64,000 bases of DNA from a bacterium (GTDB taxonomy: Bacteria; Bacillota; Clostridia; Lachnospirales; Lachnospiraceae), in NCBI GenBank assembly GCA_023663725.1, contig JAMPGX010000017.1, positions 21,189 through 85,188 of the forward strand, in the 5' to 3' direction. The notes beneath the pieces are model-generated. The model was given only the letters and a program-made list of their open reading frames with translations. It ran no database searches and was not told where the DNA came from. The position numbers and the translations under genes were made by a program. Below, piece after piece: positions 17,210 to 26,608 of this stretch; position 1 is the stretch's first letter, and every line of letters begins with the position of its first letter.

Positions 17210-17238
17210 ATGACGTTGCGTGAATAGTCTGGTATACT
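17210..17238 (+). promoter_or_regulatory. Promoter of the GH18 gene with extended -10
   Basis: ATGACG, 17 bp, TATACT, with TGG directly before the -10 (extended -10 type). The leader to the ATG at 17344 is about 100 nt. Confidence 0.55.
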
Positions 17239-17343
17239 ATTACATATCGGGGAAAAGGATTGTCTCCTTTCCCCCGGTATGTATGGCAGCGCGGGGACGC
17301 GCAGGACGATGGTTTATTTGAGAAGGGAAAGGTATACATTCTT

Positions 17344-19062
17344 ATGAAAAAAGCGATTCCGGTTATTGTTGCGCTTCTGCTGATTGTTGTGATTGGCGCA
17401 GTGACTCTGGGCAGTATGCTGGCAGAAAAATATTCTTACTCTAAGGAGAGAGTGGATCTGGAGGAGTACTACGGTCTGGACACCGGCGATATGCAGGGTG
17501 GGGACGACAAGGTGGCGGTGTATCTTCAGGACGAGAGAATGGAGCAGATGGCGCCCATGAGAGAGGGAAAATGTTACTTTCCGATGGATATGGTGCATCA
17601 GTATTTTAATGACACCTTTTATGCGGACCGGACGGAGGGGCTGCTGTTGTACGCGCTGCCCATGGAGGTGGTGCGTGTCAGGCTGGGAAGCTCCGTGGAG
17701 GAGCGGGACGGCGGCAGCGAGGATTTGGGCTATGTGATCGCCTACGAGCACGAGGGTCAGGTCTATATAGCGGCGGATTATGTACAGCGCTACAGCAATA
17801 TGGCGGTGCAGTATGCCCAGTATCACGTGCAGGTCTACACGCAGTGGGGGGCGGCTACGATGGCCAGGGTGACCAAGGACACAGCGGCGCGTATAAAAGG
17901 GGGTATTAAGAGCGAGATTCTCTGTGATGTGGCGGCGGACAGCCAGGTGAAGGTGTTAGAGCAGATGGAGACCTGGAGTAAGGTGCGGACAGAGGACGGC
18001 TTCATTGGCTATGTGGAGAATAAGTTGTTGACGGATATGAGCGAGGTGCAGGAGATTCCGGAGGAACACTATGTGGAGCCGGAGTACAGCTCCATTCATC
18101 TCCCAGGCAAGGTGAGTATGGGGTGGCATTCTATTGGAGGCGTGGGCGGAAACGACACCTTGGAGTCCATGGTGGCAGGCACTAAGGGGATGAACGTGAT
18201 CGCCCCCACATGGTATAGCCTCAGCGATAACGAAGGGAATTTCCAGAGCTTTGCCAGCAGCTCCTACGTGGAGCGCGCGCATGCCATGGGTCTACAGGTG
18301 TGGGGGGTTCTGGATGATTTCAATTATAATAAGACCAATCAGGCGGGGATCAATGACTATCAGATTCTGTCCTCGACAACGATCCGCGGCAGACTGATTG
18401 ACAATATTGTAAATGAGGCGCTGACTCGGGGGTTGGACGGTCTCAACATCGATTTTGAGAAGGTGACGACAGAGTGCGGGGAGCATTATGCGCAGTTTAT
18501 CCGCGAGCTGTCAATTGCCTGCAGAAAAAACAGCCTGATCCTGTCCTTTGACAACTATGTGCCCTTCAATTTCAACGATCATTATCGGCGGGATGTACAG
18601 GGGAAGGTTGCAGACTATGTGATTATCATGGGTTATGACGAACACTGGCATGGCAGCGGCGACCCTGGCTCTGTGGCCAGCATCGGCTACGTGAGCAACG
18701 GTATCGACCGCACTCTGGAGCAGGTGCCTAAGGAGAAGGTGATCAATGCTTTGCCCTTCTATACGATCCTGTGGACAATTGACGGAGTCACAGTGACCGA
18801 TGAGTATCTGCTTCTGTCTAATACCAAGGAATACCTGCAGCGAGTCGGCGTGGAGGCTGCATGGGACGAGGAGACTTCCCAGCTGTACGCGGAGTGGCAG
18901 AGTGGCAGTAAGACTCATAAGGTGTGGGCTGAGACGGAGGAATCGATACAGGTGAAGCTGAGTGTGATGCAGAACCGAGGAATCGCGGGAGTGGCTGTGT
19001 GGCAGATCAGCTATGGTAATCCGGAGGCGTGGGAGATGATCAGCGCCTATGCGAATTCATAA
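17344..19062 (+). CDS. Membrane-anchored GH18 glycosidase with SH3 domain
   Basis: A 572-residue protein with an N-terminal signal-anchor (MKKAIPVIVALLLIVVIGAV). A copper-amine-oxidase-N-like region follows (about 48-135), then a bacterial SH3 domain (about 180-235, KVLEQMETWSKVRTEDGFIGYVENKLL). The GH18 barrel spans about 255-570 and contains the catalytic DGLNIDFEKV (DxxDxDxE-type signature, Glu as acid). It probably cuts N-acetylglucosamine linkages in peptidoglycan outside the membrane, like SleL/YaaH relatives. ATG 17344 is chosen for the signal sequence and GAAAGG upstream. An amidase gene follows. Confidence 0.88.
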   Translation: MKKAIPVIVALLLIVVIGAVTLGSMLAEKYSYSKERVDLEEYYGLDTGDMQGGDDKVAVYLQDERMEQMAPMREGKCYFPMDMVHQYFNDTFYADRTEGLLLYALPMEVVRVRLGSSVEERDGGSEDLGYVIAYEHEGQVYIAADYVQRYSNMAVQYAQYHVQVYTQWGAATMARVTKDTAARIKGGIKSEILCDVAADSQVKVLEQMETWSKVRTEDGFIGYVENKLLTDMSEVQEIPEEHYVEPEYSSIHLPGKVSMGWHSIGGVGGNDTLESMVAGTKGMNVIAPTWYSLSDNEGNFQSFASSSYVERAHAMGLQVWGVLDDFNYNKTNQAGINDYQILSSTTIRGRLIDNIVNEALTRGLDGLNIDFEKVTTECGEHYAQFIRELSIACRKNSLILSFDNYVPFNFNDHYRRDVQGKVADYVIIMGYDEHWHGSGDPGSVASIGYVSNGIDRTLEQVPKEKVINALPFYTILWTIDGVTVTDEYLLLSNTKEYLQRVGVEAAWDEETSQLYAEWQSGSKTHKVWAETEESIQVKLSVMQNRGIAGVAVWQISYGNPEAWEMISAYANS

Positions 19063-19090
19063 GACCGCATATGGGAATGGCGGCGCACAT

Positions 19091-19130
19091 ATATTGATAA
19101 TAATGAAGTCAGAGGACGTATTATCAATAT
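19091..19130 (+). promoter_or_regulatory. Inverted repeat occluding the amidase start codon
   Basis: ATATTGATAATA (19091-19102) and its perfect complement TATTATCAATAT (19119-19130) enclose 16 nt. The right arm includes the first two bases of the ATG (19129). The only purine-rich ribosome-site candidate (CAGAGGA) is in the loop. It could be an RNA hairpin limiting translation or a DNA operator. Confidence 0.5.
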
Positions 19131-19860
19131 GCAGAAGTGGAAAGAAAAAGTTTTTTCACTCACTTTGGGATTGTTGCTGGCTGTAACCATGATCTATGTG
19201 GCTCGCGGCGCGGCGCTATTGGTCAGTGGGATAGGCGTGGCGGACGACGGGAGCGCTGCGGAGACAGAGAGGGAGCAGATATGTGTTGTCATCGATGCGG
19301 GACACGGAGGCGATGATCCGGGCAAGGTCGGTATTAATCAGGTGCTTGAGAAGGATGTGAATCTGAGTATTGCCCGCAAGGTGAGACAGTATTTGGAGGC
19401 GCAGGATATACGGGTAGTTATGACCAGGGAGGACGAAAACGGTCTGTATGACAGCGACGCCACCAACAGGAAGGTGCAGGATATGAAGCGGCGGGTAGCT
19501 CTGATCGAGGAAGTTCATCCGGCTATTACCGTCAGCATCCACCAGAACAGCTACCCGGAGGAGTATGTGCACGGCGCTCAGGTCTTCTATTATGAGAGCA
19601 GCAGAGAGGGCCAGAGGCTGGCTGATCTGGTGCAGGGCCAGCTGCTGGAAAAGCTGGATCCGGAGAATCACAGACAGATTAAGGCCAATGACAGCTACTA
19701 TCTGTTGAAGAAGACTGACATTCCCATCGTCATCGTGGAATGTGGCTTTCTGTCCAACCAGACCGAGGCGGCGCTTTTGAGTCAGGAGGACTATCAGGAC
19801 AGGGTGGCATGGGCGATACATATGGGGATCATGCAATATCTGGCAGGGAGTGAAAGATAA
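19129..19860 (+). CDS. cwlD: N-acetylmuramoyl-L-alanine amidase, CwlD-like
   Basis: A 243-residue exported amidase_3 enzyme that removes stem peptides from muramic acid. It has an N-terminal TM/signal (residues 8-32) and zinc ligands in VVIDAGHGGDDPGK (His 54 region), with a Glu following (EKDVNLSIARKVRQYL). It also has SIHQNSY and the catalytic Glu in VIVECGFLSNQTE. Length and single-domain build are those of CwlD, which makes muramic-delta-lactam in the spore cortex; a vegetative amidase is possible. It starts 66 bp after the GH18 gene. Confidence 0.85.
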   Translation: MQKWKEKVFSLTLGLLLAVTMIYVARGAALLVSGIGVADDGSAAETEREQICVVIDAGHGGDDPGKVGINQVLEKDVNLSIARKVRQYLEAQDIRVVMTREDENGLYDSDATNRKVQDMKRRVALIEEVHPAITVSIHQNSYPEEYVHGAQVFYYESSREGQRLADLVQGQLLEKLDPENHRQIKANDSYYLLKKTDIPIVIVECGFLSNQTEAALLSQEDYQDRVAWAIHMGIMQYLAGSER

Positions 19861-19939
19861 TCTCAGGCGCTACGTTGGATGGACGCTACGCGGTGCGCGG
19901 GCAAGACGGGATTAATCAGATGCGAAAGGATGTTCATAT

Positions 19940-19968
19940 TAGACAAATCAAACAAAGTGTGCTATGAT
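19940..19968 (+). promoter_or_regulatory. Sigma-A promoter of tsaC
   Basis: TAGACA, 17 bp, TATGAT, about 80 nt upstream of the start codon. Confidence 0.55.
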
Positions 19969-20049
19969 AAGTACGGTATTAGAACTCTTTTAATGGAGGT
20001 ATGCGAAGTTGCCGTACGCCTGAGCGTATGACAGGATGGCATAGTTGTG

Positions 20050-21126
20050 ATGGACACAAGGATAATCAGAATACAGGGGGGAGGAGACAGCTTATCCCCT
20101 GAGGAGGAGCAGGCTTTGCGGGAGGCCGGAGAGGTGCTGCGCAGAGGCGGTCTGGTGGCCTTTCCCACGGAGACGGTATATGGTCTGGGCGGGGATGCGC
20201 TCAACCCTGAGTCTTCTCGAAAAATTTATGCCGCCAAGGGCAGGCCGTCTGACAATCCGCTGATTGTCCACATTGCCCGTATGGATGATTTGGACAATAT
20301 TGTCAGACGGGTGCCGCAGGAGGCCGTATGTCTGGCTGAAGCCTTCTGGCCGGGGCCACTGACGATGATTCTGCCCAAGGCGGACAATGTTCCCGATGAG
20401 ACCACAGGGGGGCTTGGCACGGTGGCGGTGCGTATGCCTGCTCATCCGGTGGCGCGCAGATTGATCAGCTGTGGCGGGGGGTATGTGGCGGCGCCCAGCG
20501 CCAACCTCTCCGGTCGGCCCAGTCCTACGGCGGCCAAATATGTGATAGAAGATATGGAAGGGCATGTGGATATCATTATTGATGGCGGAGAGGGAGATAT
20601 CGGGCTCGAGTCTACTATTGTGGACCTGACTGTCAGTCCGCCTCAGCTTCTCCGTCCCGGATATATCACTCAGGACATGTTGACGGAGGTGTTGGGGCAG
20701 ATCAGCGTAGATCAGACGATTCTGAAGTCTGACAGCGGACAGGCTCCCAGAGCTCCTGGGATGAAGTACAGACATTATGCTCCCAGAGGGGAACTCACTA
20801 TTGTATCGGGCCCTGTCAGGCAGGTGACGGATTACATCAATTGCCATGCGGCCTTGGACAGGGAGCAGGGGCGCAAGGTTGGGGTTATCGGCACGGATGA
20901 GGTCCTGGCAAAGTATCGGGCGGACGTGGTCCGCAGCCTGGGCAGCAGGCGGGATGAGGAGAGCATCGCCAGGCATCTGTACGGCATTCTGAGAGAATTT
21001 GACGATGAGAATGTAGACACAATCTATTCGGAGTGCTTTGAGGCTACAGGTTTGGGACAAGCGATTATGAACCGTCTGCTGAAGGCGGCGGGACACAGAT
21101 TAGTGGAATTGGATGGTAACTGGTGA
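20050..21126 (+). CDS. L-threonylcarbamoyladenylate synthase (Sua5 type)
   Basis: A 358-residue enzyme making threonylcarbamoyl-AMP from threonine, bicarbonate and ATP, for the t6A base of tRNAs. The YrdC domain (about 20-205) has RRGGLVAFPTETVYGLGGDAL, AAKGRPSDNPLIVHI, and PSANLSGRPSPTAA. An interdomain linker (APGMKYRHYAPRGEL) leads to the C-terminal Sua5 domain (about 235-345). This long form equals Bacillus YwlC. A GTG directly precedes the ATG; ATG 20050 is taken as the start. It is followed at 52 bp by rpiB. Confidence 0.93.
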   Translation: MDTRIIRIQGGGDSLSPEEEQALREAGEVLRRGGLVAFPTETVYGLGGDALNPESSRKIYAAKGRPSDNPLIVHIARMDDLDNIVRRVPQEAVCLAEAFWPGPLTMILPKADNVPDETTGGLGTVAVRMPAHPVARRLISCGGGYVAAPSANLSGRPSPTAAKYVIEDMEGHVDIIIDGGEGDIGLESTIVDLTVSPPQLLRPGYITQDMLTEVLGQISVDQTILKSDSGQAPRAPGMKYRHYAPRGELTIVSGPVRQVTDYINCHAALDREQGRKVGVIGTDEVLAKYRADVVRSLGSRRDEESIARHLYGILREFDDENVDTIYSECFEATGLGQAIMNRLLKAAGHRLVELDGNW

Positions 21127-21178
21127 CAGGCGGAATGAGGATGGAGCGCCATACTCTCAGAAGCAGAAGGAGGTAAAA

Positions 21179-21607
21179 ATGATAGCGATTGGAAGTGATC
21201 ACGGCGGTTATGATTTGAAACAGAGGGTGATTCAATATCTGGAGGAAAAGAAGATACCCTATCAGGATATGGGGTGCGATAGCAAGGCCTCTGTGGATTA
21301 CCCCATCTATGGCAAGGCTGTGGCGGCTGCGGTGGCCGCTGGCAGCTGCGAGAAGGGGATCGTGATCTGCACCACGGGAATTGGTATCAGCATTGCTGCC
21401 AACAAGGTGCCGGGAATCCGTTGCGCATTGTGCTCGGATACCCTGTCGGCCAAGATGACGCGTCTGCACAATGATGCCAACGTGTTGGCTCTGGGCGGTG
21501 GCATGCTTGGAGACAATCTGGCGCTTGACATTGTGGAAACTTTTTTGAATACGCCTTTTTCCGAGGAGGAAAAGCATCAGAGAAGAGTGGATATGCTGAA
21601 TTCGTAG
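21179..21607 (+). CDS. rpiB: Ribose-5-phosphate isomerase B
   Basis: A 142-residue enzyme interconverting ribose-5-phosphate and ribulose-5-phosphate. Signature parts are MIAIGSDHGGYDLKQ, DYPIYGKAVAAAV, GIVICTTGIGISIAANKVPGIRCAL (the anion-binding CxTGxG loop with active Cys) and HNDANVLALGGGMLG. The frame is open back to 21113, inside tsaC, but AAGGAGG before ATG 21179 and the family N-terminus fix the start. The tsaC-rpiB-upp-comEB order is common in Clostridia and in part in Bacillus. Confidence 0.96.
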   Translation: MIAIGSDHGGYDLKQRVIQYLEEKKIPYQDMGCDSKASVDYPIYGKAVAAAVAAGSCEKGIVICTTGIGISIAANKVPGIRCALCSDTLSAKMTRLHNDANVLALGGGMLGDNLALDIVETFLNTPFSEEEKHQRRVDMLNS

Positions 21608-21657
21608 AGACACGACTGGACTTATGACAGAGTAATACGCAATGGGAGGAAGGTAAG

Positions 21658-22287
21658 ATGGCTAAGGTAGTGATCATGGATCATCCGTTGATCCAGCACA
21701 AGATTGGATTTATCAGAAGAACGGAGACAGGCACCAAGGATTTCCGGCAGACGATCAGTGAGATTGCCATGCTGATTTGTTATGAGGCTACCAGAAACCT
21801 GCAGTTGGATGATGTTCAGATTGAGACACCTATCTGCAAGACGACGGTGAAGGAGCTGCGGGGCAAAAAGATGGCAATCGTTCCTATCCTGCGCGCTGGC
21901 CTGGGCATGGTGGACGGCATGTTGGGACTGATTCCAGCGGCAAAGGTGGGACATATTGGTCTCTACCGCGATCCGGAGACGCTTAAGCCGGTGGAGTATT
22001 ACTGTAAGCTTCCCGCCGACTGTGCGGAGAGAGAAGTGTTTGTGGTGGATCCCATGCTGGCCACCGGCGGCTCTTCTGTGGCGGCGATCCAGATGCTGAA
22101 GGACAAGGGATGCAAAAATATTCATTTCATGTGTATTATTGCGGCTCCGGAAGGCGTGAAGATGATGGAGAAGGAGCATCCGGATGTGGATCTGTATATT
22201 GGAGCGCTGGATGAGAAGCTGAATGATCACGGCTATATTGTGCCTGGCCTTGGAGATGCAGGGGATCGCATATTTGGCACGAGGTAA
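21658..22287 (+). CDS. upp: Uracil phosphoribosyltransferase
   Basis: A 209-residue pyrimidine salvage enzyme (uracil plus PRPP to UMP). It shows [23 protein letters not shown], the [15 protein letters not shown] flap, the PRPP loop [15 protein letters not shown] and the uracil-binding [29 protein letters not shown]. Length is standard. GGGAGGAAGG precedes the ATG. Confidence 0.97.
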   Translation: MAKVVIMDHPLIQHKIGFIRRTETGTKDFRQTISEIAMLICYEATRNLQLDDVQIETPICKTTVKELRGKKMAIVPILRAGLGMVDGMLGLIPAAKVGHIGLYRDPETLKPVEYYCKLPADCAEREVFVVDPMLATGGSSVAAIQMLKDKGCKNIHFMCIIAAPEGVKMMEKEHPDVDLYIGALDEKLNDHGYIVPGLGDAGDRIFGTR

Positions 22288-22298
22288 GAGGGTGGGCT

Positions 22299-22787
22299 AT
22301 GAACGGCAAGAGAAAAGATTATATCAGCTGGGATGAATATTTTATGGGAGTTGCGCAGCTGTCGGGTATGCGCTCCAAGGATCCCGGCACTCAGGTTGGG
22401 GCATGTATTGTCAGCAGAGATAACAAGATTCTCTCCATGGGATATAACGGTTTTCCCAACGGCTGCTCGGACGACGACTTCCCGTGGGAGCGCGAGGGCG
22501 AGAGTGAGCTGGATACCAAATATCCGTTTGTGACCCACAGTGAGCTCAATGCCATCCTGAACTATCGGGGCGGTTCGCTGGAGGGTACTAAGCTGTACGT
22601 GTCACTCTTTCCCTGCAACGAGTGCGCCAAGGCCATTATACAGGCCGGCATCAAGACCGTGGTTTACGCCAGCGACAAATATAATGGCATCCCCTCCAAT
22701 ACAGCGTCCAAGAGGATGCTTGAGGCGGCAGGAGTGGAATGTGTCCCCTATCTCAGAGCAGGGAGAAAAGTTGAATTGGAACTGTGA
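22299..22787 (+). CDS. dCMP deaminase (ComEB family)
   Basis: A 162-residue zinc deaminase converting dCMP to dUMP for dTMP synthesis. Zinc and catalytic motifs are THSELNAI (His and Glu) and PCNECAK (two Cys). The HSE variant replaces the more usual HAE. The N-terminus ([30 protein letters not shown]) is typical. It lies 11 bp after upp and 6 bp before the next gene, so the cluster is one transcription unit. Confidence 0.92.
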   Translation: MNGKRKDYISWDEYFMGVAQLSGMRSKDPGTQVGACIVSRDNKILSMGYNGFPNGCSDDDFPWEREGESELDTKYPFVTHSELNAILNYRGGSLEGTKLYVSLFPCNECAKAIIQAGIKTVVYASDKYNGIPSNTASKRMLEAAGVECVPYLRAGRKVELEL

Positions 22788-22793
22788 GAATAT

Positions 22794-23966
22794 ATGAGAG
22801 GATATCATAGGAGAGGCATAAAACGAATCATATCTCTTTGGGTGGCGGTAGTTCTGGCGTTTGTGAGTGTACCGTCTACTTCGTATGCAACCAGCTCCAC
22901 CAGACAGGAGATTGCGGACAAGGAAAACGAAAAAAATGAGTTGGAGGGTCAGCAGAAGGAGAATGAGCAGGAGCTCAACCAGCTAAAGGGGGAGCAGAAG
23001 AGTCTGAAGAGACAGTTGGCCGAGTTGAATGAGCAGCTCACAGAGGTCAGTGATCATCTTGCAGAGCTCGAACAGCAGATCAGGGAGAAGGAACAGGATA
23101 TCATAGAGACCATGCAGGCCTTGGAACAGGCTAAAGACAAGGAGGCTTGGCAGTATGACTGCATGGAGAAACGCATTCAGTATGCCTACGAGAAGGGACA
23201 GGACAACCTGTTGGACGCCTTTTTTAGCTGGGAGAGCTTTGCCAGGTTTCTAAACCTTTCCACCTATACGGAACGCATCGCCGAGGCGGATGACGAAATG
23301 CTGGACCAGATTATTGAAACGCGGGAATTCATTGAGTCGGAGGAGGCCAGACTGCAACAGGAGAAGGAGGAGCTGGATTATCTGAAGCTGCAGGCGGAGG
23401 TGGAGAAGAGCAGGGTGTCCGGTCTGATCAGTCAGACCAGCAGCCGAATAGCGGATTATGCAGACCAGATATCGGAGGCGGAGGAGGAGGCCAGAGAATA
23501 TGAGGCCAATCTCAAAAAGCTGGAGGAGGATCTGGAGTATCTTAAGAAGAAGCTGCAACAGGAGATCGCCATGTCCCAGCGGGCAGCCAACGCTACCTGG
23601 CGGAACATCTCCGATGTGTCCTTTGCGGAGGATGATCTGTATCTGCTGGCCAACCTGATCTACTGTGAAGCGGGCGGCGAGCCCTATGACGGCAAGCTGG
23701 CGGTGGGTGCGGTAGTGATCAACAGGGTTTTAAGCAGCGTGTATCCTGATACGGTGCTGGGTGTGATATACCAGAGGAAGCAGTTTTCTCCTGTGGGCAG
23801 CGGCAGGCTGGCGCTGGCTCTCGAGGCTAACAAGGCCAATGCCGACTGCTACAGAGCGGCGCAGGAGGCGATGGCAGGCATGAGCAATGTGGGAAACTGC
23901 GTGTATTTTCGCACTCCGATTGAGGGGCTGACGGGAATCTCCATCGGGGGACATATCTTTTACTGA
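22794..23966 (+). CDS. Secreted coiled-coil protein with SleB-type cell wall hydrolase domain
   Basis: A 390-residue protein. A signal peptide (residues about 10-33, VAVVLAFVSVPSTSYA) precedes a long coiled coil (about 35-265) like the PcsB/YgcG N-terminal helical region. The last 115 residues are the Hydrolase_2 (SleB/CwlJ) domain: DDLYLLANLIYCEAGGEPYDGKLAVGAVVINRV, with the catalytic Glu in CEAGGE, and KQFSPV. SleB enzymes are lytic transglycosylases acting on cortex or wall. The coiled coil may keep the enzyme inactive until docked, as known for PcsB with FtsX; for this fusion that is inference. Confidence 0.88.
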   Translation: MRGYHRRGIKRIISLWVAVVLAFVSVPSTSYATSSTRQEIADKENEKNELEGQQKENEQELNQLKGEQKSLKRQLAELNEQLTEVSDHLAELEQQIREKEQDIIETMQALEQAKDKEAWQYDCMEKRIQYAYEKGQDNLLDAFFSWESFARFLNLSTYTERIAEADDEMLDQIIETREFIESEEARLQQEKEELDYLKLQAEVEKSRVSGLISQTSSRIADYADQISEAEEEAREYEANLKKLEEDLEYLKKKLQQEIAMSQRAANATWRNISDVSFAEDDLYLLANLIYCEAGGEPYDGKLAVGAVVINRVLSSVYPDTVLGVIYQRKQFSPVGSGRLALALEANKANADCYRAAQEAMAGMSNVGNCVYFRTPIEGLTGISIGGHIFY

Positions 23967-23995
23967 TACTGCCCGACTATTATGAGACAATGCAG

Positions 23996-24023
23996 GAGCC
24001 TCGGATGTCACAGTCCGAGGCTC
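23996..24023. terminator. Convergent hairpin between the SleB gene and DUF402 gene
   Basis: GAGCCTCGGA (23996-24005) pairs with TCCGAGGCTC (24014-24023). The stop codon of the minus-strand gene lies in the 8-nt loop. There is no clear T-run on either side, so termination may be weak. Confidence 0.55.
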
Positions 24024-24487
24024 TCCAGATGTATCTGCAGACAGTCAAACTTGTCGCCGTATATGTAAGTCAGAAGATGATGGAGCTGACGCAGGGCAGC
24101 AGTTAATTGATTTTTTGACAGCAGGCCGTCCTCGAAGGCCTGGGCCAGTTCATCCAGGTCCGTTACCTCGGTGCGCCCATCGGGATAGACGATCACATCC
24201 GCCAGCAGATCTGTGACGGTCAGTGCATGGGCCTGCTCATCGAGGGTATACTCTATAATATCGCAGTACCAGCACAGCAGGGAACCGTCCTGGCGGTAGA
24301 ATTTGCTGACCTTGAAGCCCTCCTTCAGAAAATAACAGGAGCACCCATGGCTGAAGGCAGTCTTGGGGTTCAGCGTCTTCCAGGAGGTGACGAGCAACTC
24401 CTCTGTCTGCTTCAAGATCAGATCGTCTTTCAGCAGAATACATTCATCGGGAATCAAACGCCGGCGGTATAAGTGTAATATGCTCAT
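24008..24487 (-). CDS. DUF402 domain protein
   Basis: A 159-residue protein. The DUF402 (FomD-like) core includes the region YRRRLIPDECILLKDD, a W near residue 35, HGCSCYFLKEGFKVSKFYRQDGSLLCWYCDI, and VTDLLADVIVYPDGRTEVTDLDEL. Family members include nucleoside phosphatase-like proteins and the cytidylyl hydrolase FomD; the substrate here is unknown. The frame opens at 24580, but AGGAGG just before ATG 24487 decides the start. It is a single gene facing the preceding operon. Confidence 0.8.
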   Translation of the reverse strand: MSILHLYRRRLIPDECILLKDDLILKQTEELLVTSWKTLNPKTAFSHGCSCYFLKEGFKVSKFYRQDGSLLCWYCDIIEYTLDEQAHALTVTDLLADVIVYPDGRTEVTDLDELAQAFEDGLLSKNQLTAALRQLHHLLTYIYGDKFDCLQIHLESLGL

Positions 24488-24619
24488 GGAAGCCTCCTGT
24501 TTTTGACATGGGAACGAGTTCCTGCCTGTTAAAATGATACTACAATGTTCTCGCTGATAAGTCAACTTTCTTTTTGACAAAAATTTATAGATTTTTCACA
24601 GGATATCGTCGGCATATAC

Positions 24620-24648
24620 TGGACTTTTCTGGAAAAAAAATATATAAT
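24620..24648 (+). promoter_or_regulatory. Possible promoter of the ATP synthase operon
   Basis: TGGACT, 17 bp, TATAAT. The predicted start point coincides with the ATG at 24655, which would make a nearly leaderless message. A perfect TTGACA further upstream (24574-24579) has no matching -10. Confidence 0.35.
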
Positions 24649-24654
24649 AGGAAA

Positions 24655-25005
24655 ATGAGTAAAAAAGCGCCTTATGACAGAAAGGGAAAACAGGATAAAA
24701 GTGCGTACAGGGCTCTGGTCATGCTGATGCAGTTTGGCATTAACATGCTGGTGCCTATCGGAATTATGTCCTGGCTGGGGATCTTGTTGGACCGCAGATG
24801 CGACACATCCTTTTTTATGATTCTGTTCTTTTTTGTCGGGGCCATTGCGGGGTTTCAGAATATTTGGAGGATGGCAAAATCCATCTATGAGGATAAGCCC
24901 CCGGGAGAGAAGCCATCGGCACAGGCAAGGCAGGAGAACGGACAGGGGAAGCCGGACTGCGGCGAGAGCTGTTCGGGCGGGTGGAAGGAGTCAGATGACA
25001 AATAG
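24655..25005 (+). CDS. atpZ: AtpZ-like membrane protein of the ATP synthase operon
   Basis: A 116-residue protein with two hydrophobic segments (about 25-48 and 53-75, FMILFFFVGAIAGFQNIWRM) between charged ends, the AtpZ/AtpI build. Members near atp operons are described as cation-transport or assembly helpers. The C-terminus is a hydrophilic, low-complexity tail. The ribosome site is weak (AGGAAA). It overlaps the next gene by 11 bp. Confidence 0.75.
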   Translation: MSKKAPYDRKGKQDKSAYRALVMLMQFGINMLVPIGIMSWLGILLDRRCDTSFFMILFFFVGAIAGFQNIWRMAKSIYEDKPPGEKPSAQARQENGQGKPDCGESCSGGWKESDDK

Positions 25006-25456
25006 ATTGAGAGAGATGAACAGGGCTCTTCTGGAATTAGATGTGGGCATTATTTTTTGCGGTGTGATATGTCAGCTGGCAGGCGTGTGGTTTGTCTCGC
25101 ACAAAGCATTGTATACGGTGTCTCTGTGGATGGGGGTAGCGCTGGCGCTGCTGGGAAGCTGGCATATGTATCGAACGCTGGACAGGGCGCTTGATCTGGG
25201 AGACGGGGCCTCCAAGGTGGTGGTCGCCGGTACCCTGTTGCGCTATGGTATACTGGCTATTGTCCTGGGGATCGTAGCGATTACGGATATATTGAATCCG
25301 CTGGTCGTATTCCTGGGCTATATGACGATGAAAGTAGCGGCGTATATACAGCCGTTTACCCATAAAGTATGTAATATGTTTTTTCATGAGACCGACCCAA
25401 TTCCCGAGCCTATGCCGGACGAGGAGACTGCTGAGGCATCAAACGCTCTGGAGTGA
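24995..25456 (+). CDS. atpI: ATP synthase subunit I
   Basis: A 153-residue membrane protein with four hydrophobic helices (about 17-38, 42-62, 75-98, 100-122). It fits the ATP_synt_I family, thought to help c-ring assembly. ATG 24995 lies within the end of atpZ behind GGAAGGAG; the longer frame starting at 24833 is rejected because it runs antiphase through atpZ. The C-terminus is acidic. Confidence 0.78.
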   Translation: MTNRLREMNRALLELDVGIIFCGVICQLAGVWFVSHKALYTVSLWMGVALALLGSWHMYRTLDRALDLGDGASKVVVAGTLLRYGILAIVLGIVAITDILNPLVVFLGYMTMKVAAYIQPFTHKVCNMFFHETDPIPEPMPDEETAEASNALE

Positions 25457-25503
25457 AGGAAGGACTCAGGAAAGCGAATAAATAAGTAGAGGGAGGTGAG
25501 TGT

Positions 25504-26238
25504 ATGCAAATTGGACCCGTGTTATCCTCGGCCGATGAGATTGACTTTATGATCCATGGCCTGTTTCAATATAGCTTTTTTGGCCATACGGTGTGGATAA
25601 CAACATCGCATGTATGCATTCTGATCGTCATGCTGATCATTGTCGGCTTTGCTATCGCGGCAAACATAGCCATGAGGAAAGCGACAGAAGTGCCGACAGG
25701 ATTTCAGAATGTGGTGGAACTGATGGTGGAAAAGCTAGACGGTGTAGTGAACGGTCCCATGGGGAAAAACGCGCCCCGATTCTACAATTATATCGGGACA
25801 GTGTTTATCTTTATCCTGCTGTCCAATATATCGGGCCTGCTGGGACTGAGGCCGCCTACGGCTGACTACGGAGTGACGTTGCCGCTGGGTATTCTCACTT
25901 TTGTGCTGATTCATTTTAATCAGTTCAAATACCAGAAGCTGAAGGATATCTGGGTGGATATGTGTTCGCCGCTGCCGCCGTGGTTGCCCATCTGGTTTCC
26001 CATCAACCTGATCAGTGAGATTGCCGTGCCAGTGTCCCTGTCTCTGCGTTTGTTCGCCAATGTGCTGTCGGGCACTGTGATGATGGCGCTGGTATATGGG
26101 TTGCTGAAGTGGTTTGCCATCATATGGCCTGCGGCGTTGCATGTGTATTTTGATTTGTTCTCCGGAGCAATTCAGACTTATGTATTCTGTATGCTGACTA
26201 TGACATATATCAACAATGCCATAGGTAGCGAAAATTAA
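25504..26238 (+). CDS. atpB: ATP synthase F0 subunit a
   Basis: A 244-residue membrane protein forming the ion half-channels. It has about five to six TM helices. The essential stator Arg is in PVSLSLRLFANVLSGTVMM (about residue 183), followed by FSGAIQTYVFCMLTMTYI with the conserved Gln near the C-terminus. GGGAGGTGAG precedes the ATG. Confidence 0.95.
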   Translation: MQIGPVLSSADEIDFMIHGLFQYSFFGHTVWITTSHVCILIVMLIIVGFAIAANIAMRKATEVPTGFQNVVELMVEKLDGVVNGPMGKNAPRFYNYIGTVFIFILLSNISGLLGLRPPTADYGVTLPLGILTFVLIHFNQFKYQKLKDIWVDMCSPLPPWLPIWFPINLISEIAVPVSLSLRLFANVLSGTVMMALVYGLLKWFAIIWPAALHVYFDLFSGAIQTYVFCMLTMTYINNAIGSEN

Positions 26239-26258
26239 ATGAAAAGAAAGATATGTAA

Positions 26259-26537
<279 letters not shown>

Positions 26538-26608
26538 GCCTCTGAGACCAATAAAATTTACGCCGATTGGCGCATATATGGAATAATTGATGAGAAAGGA
26601 GGCAGAGA

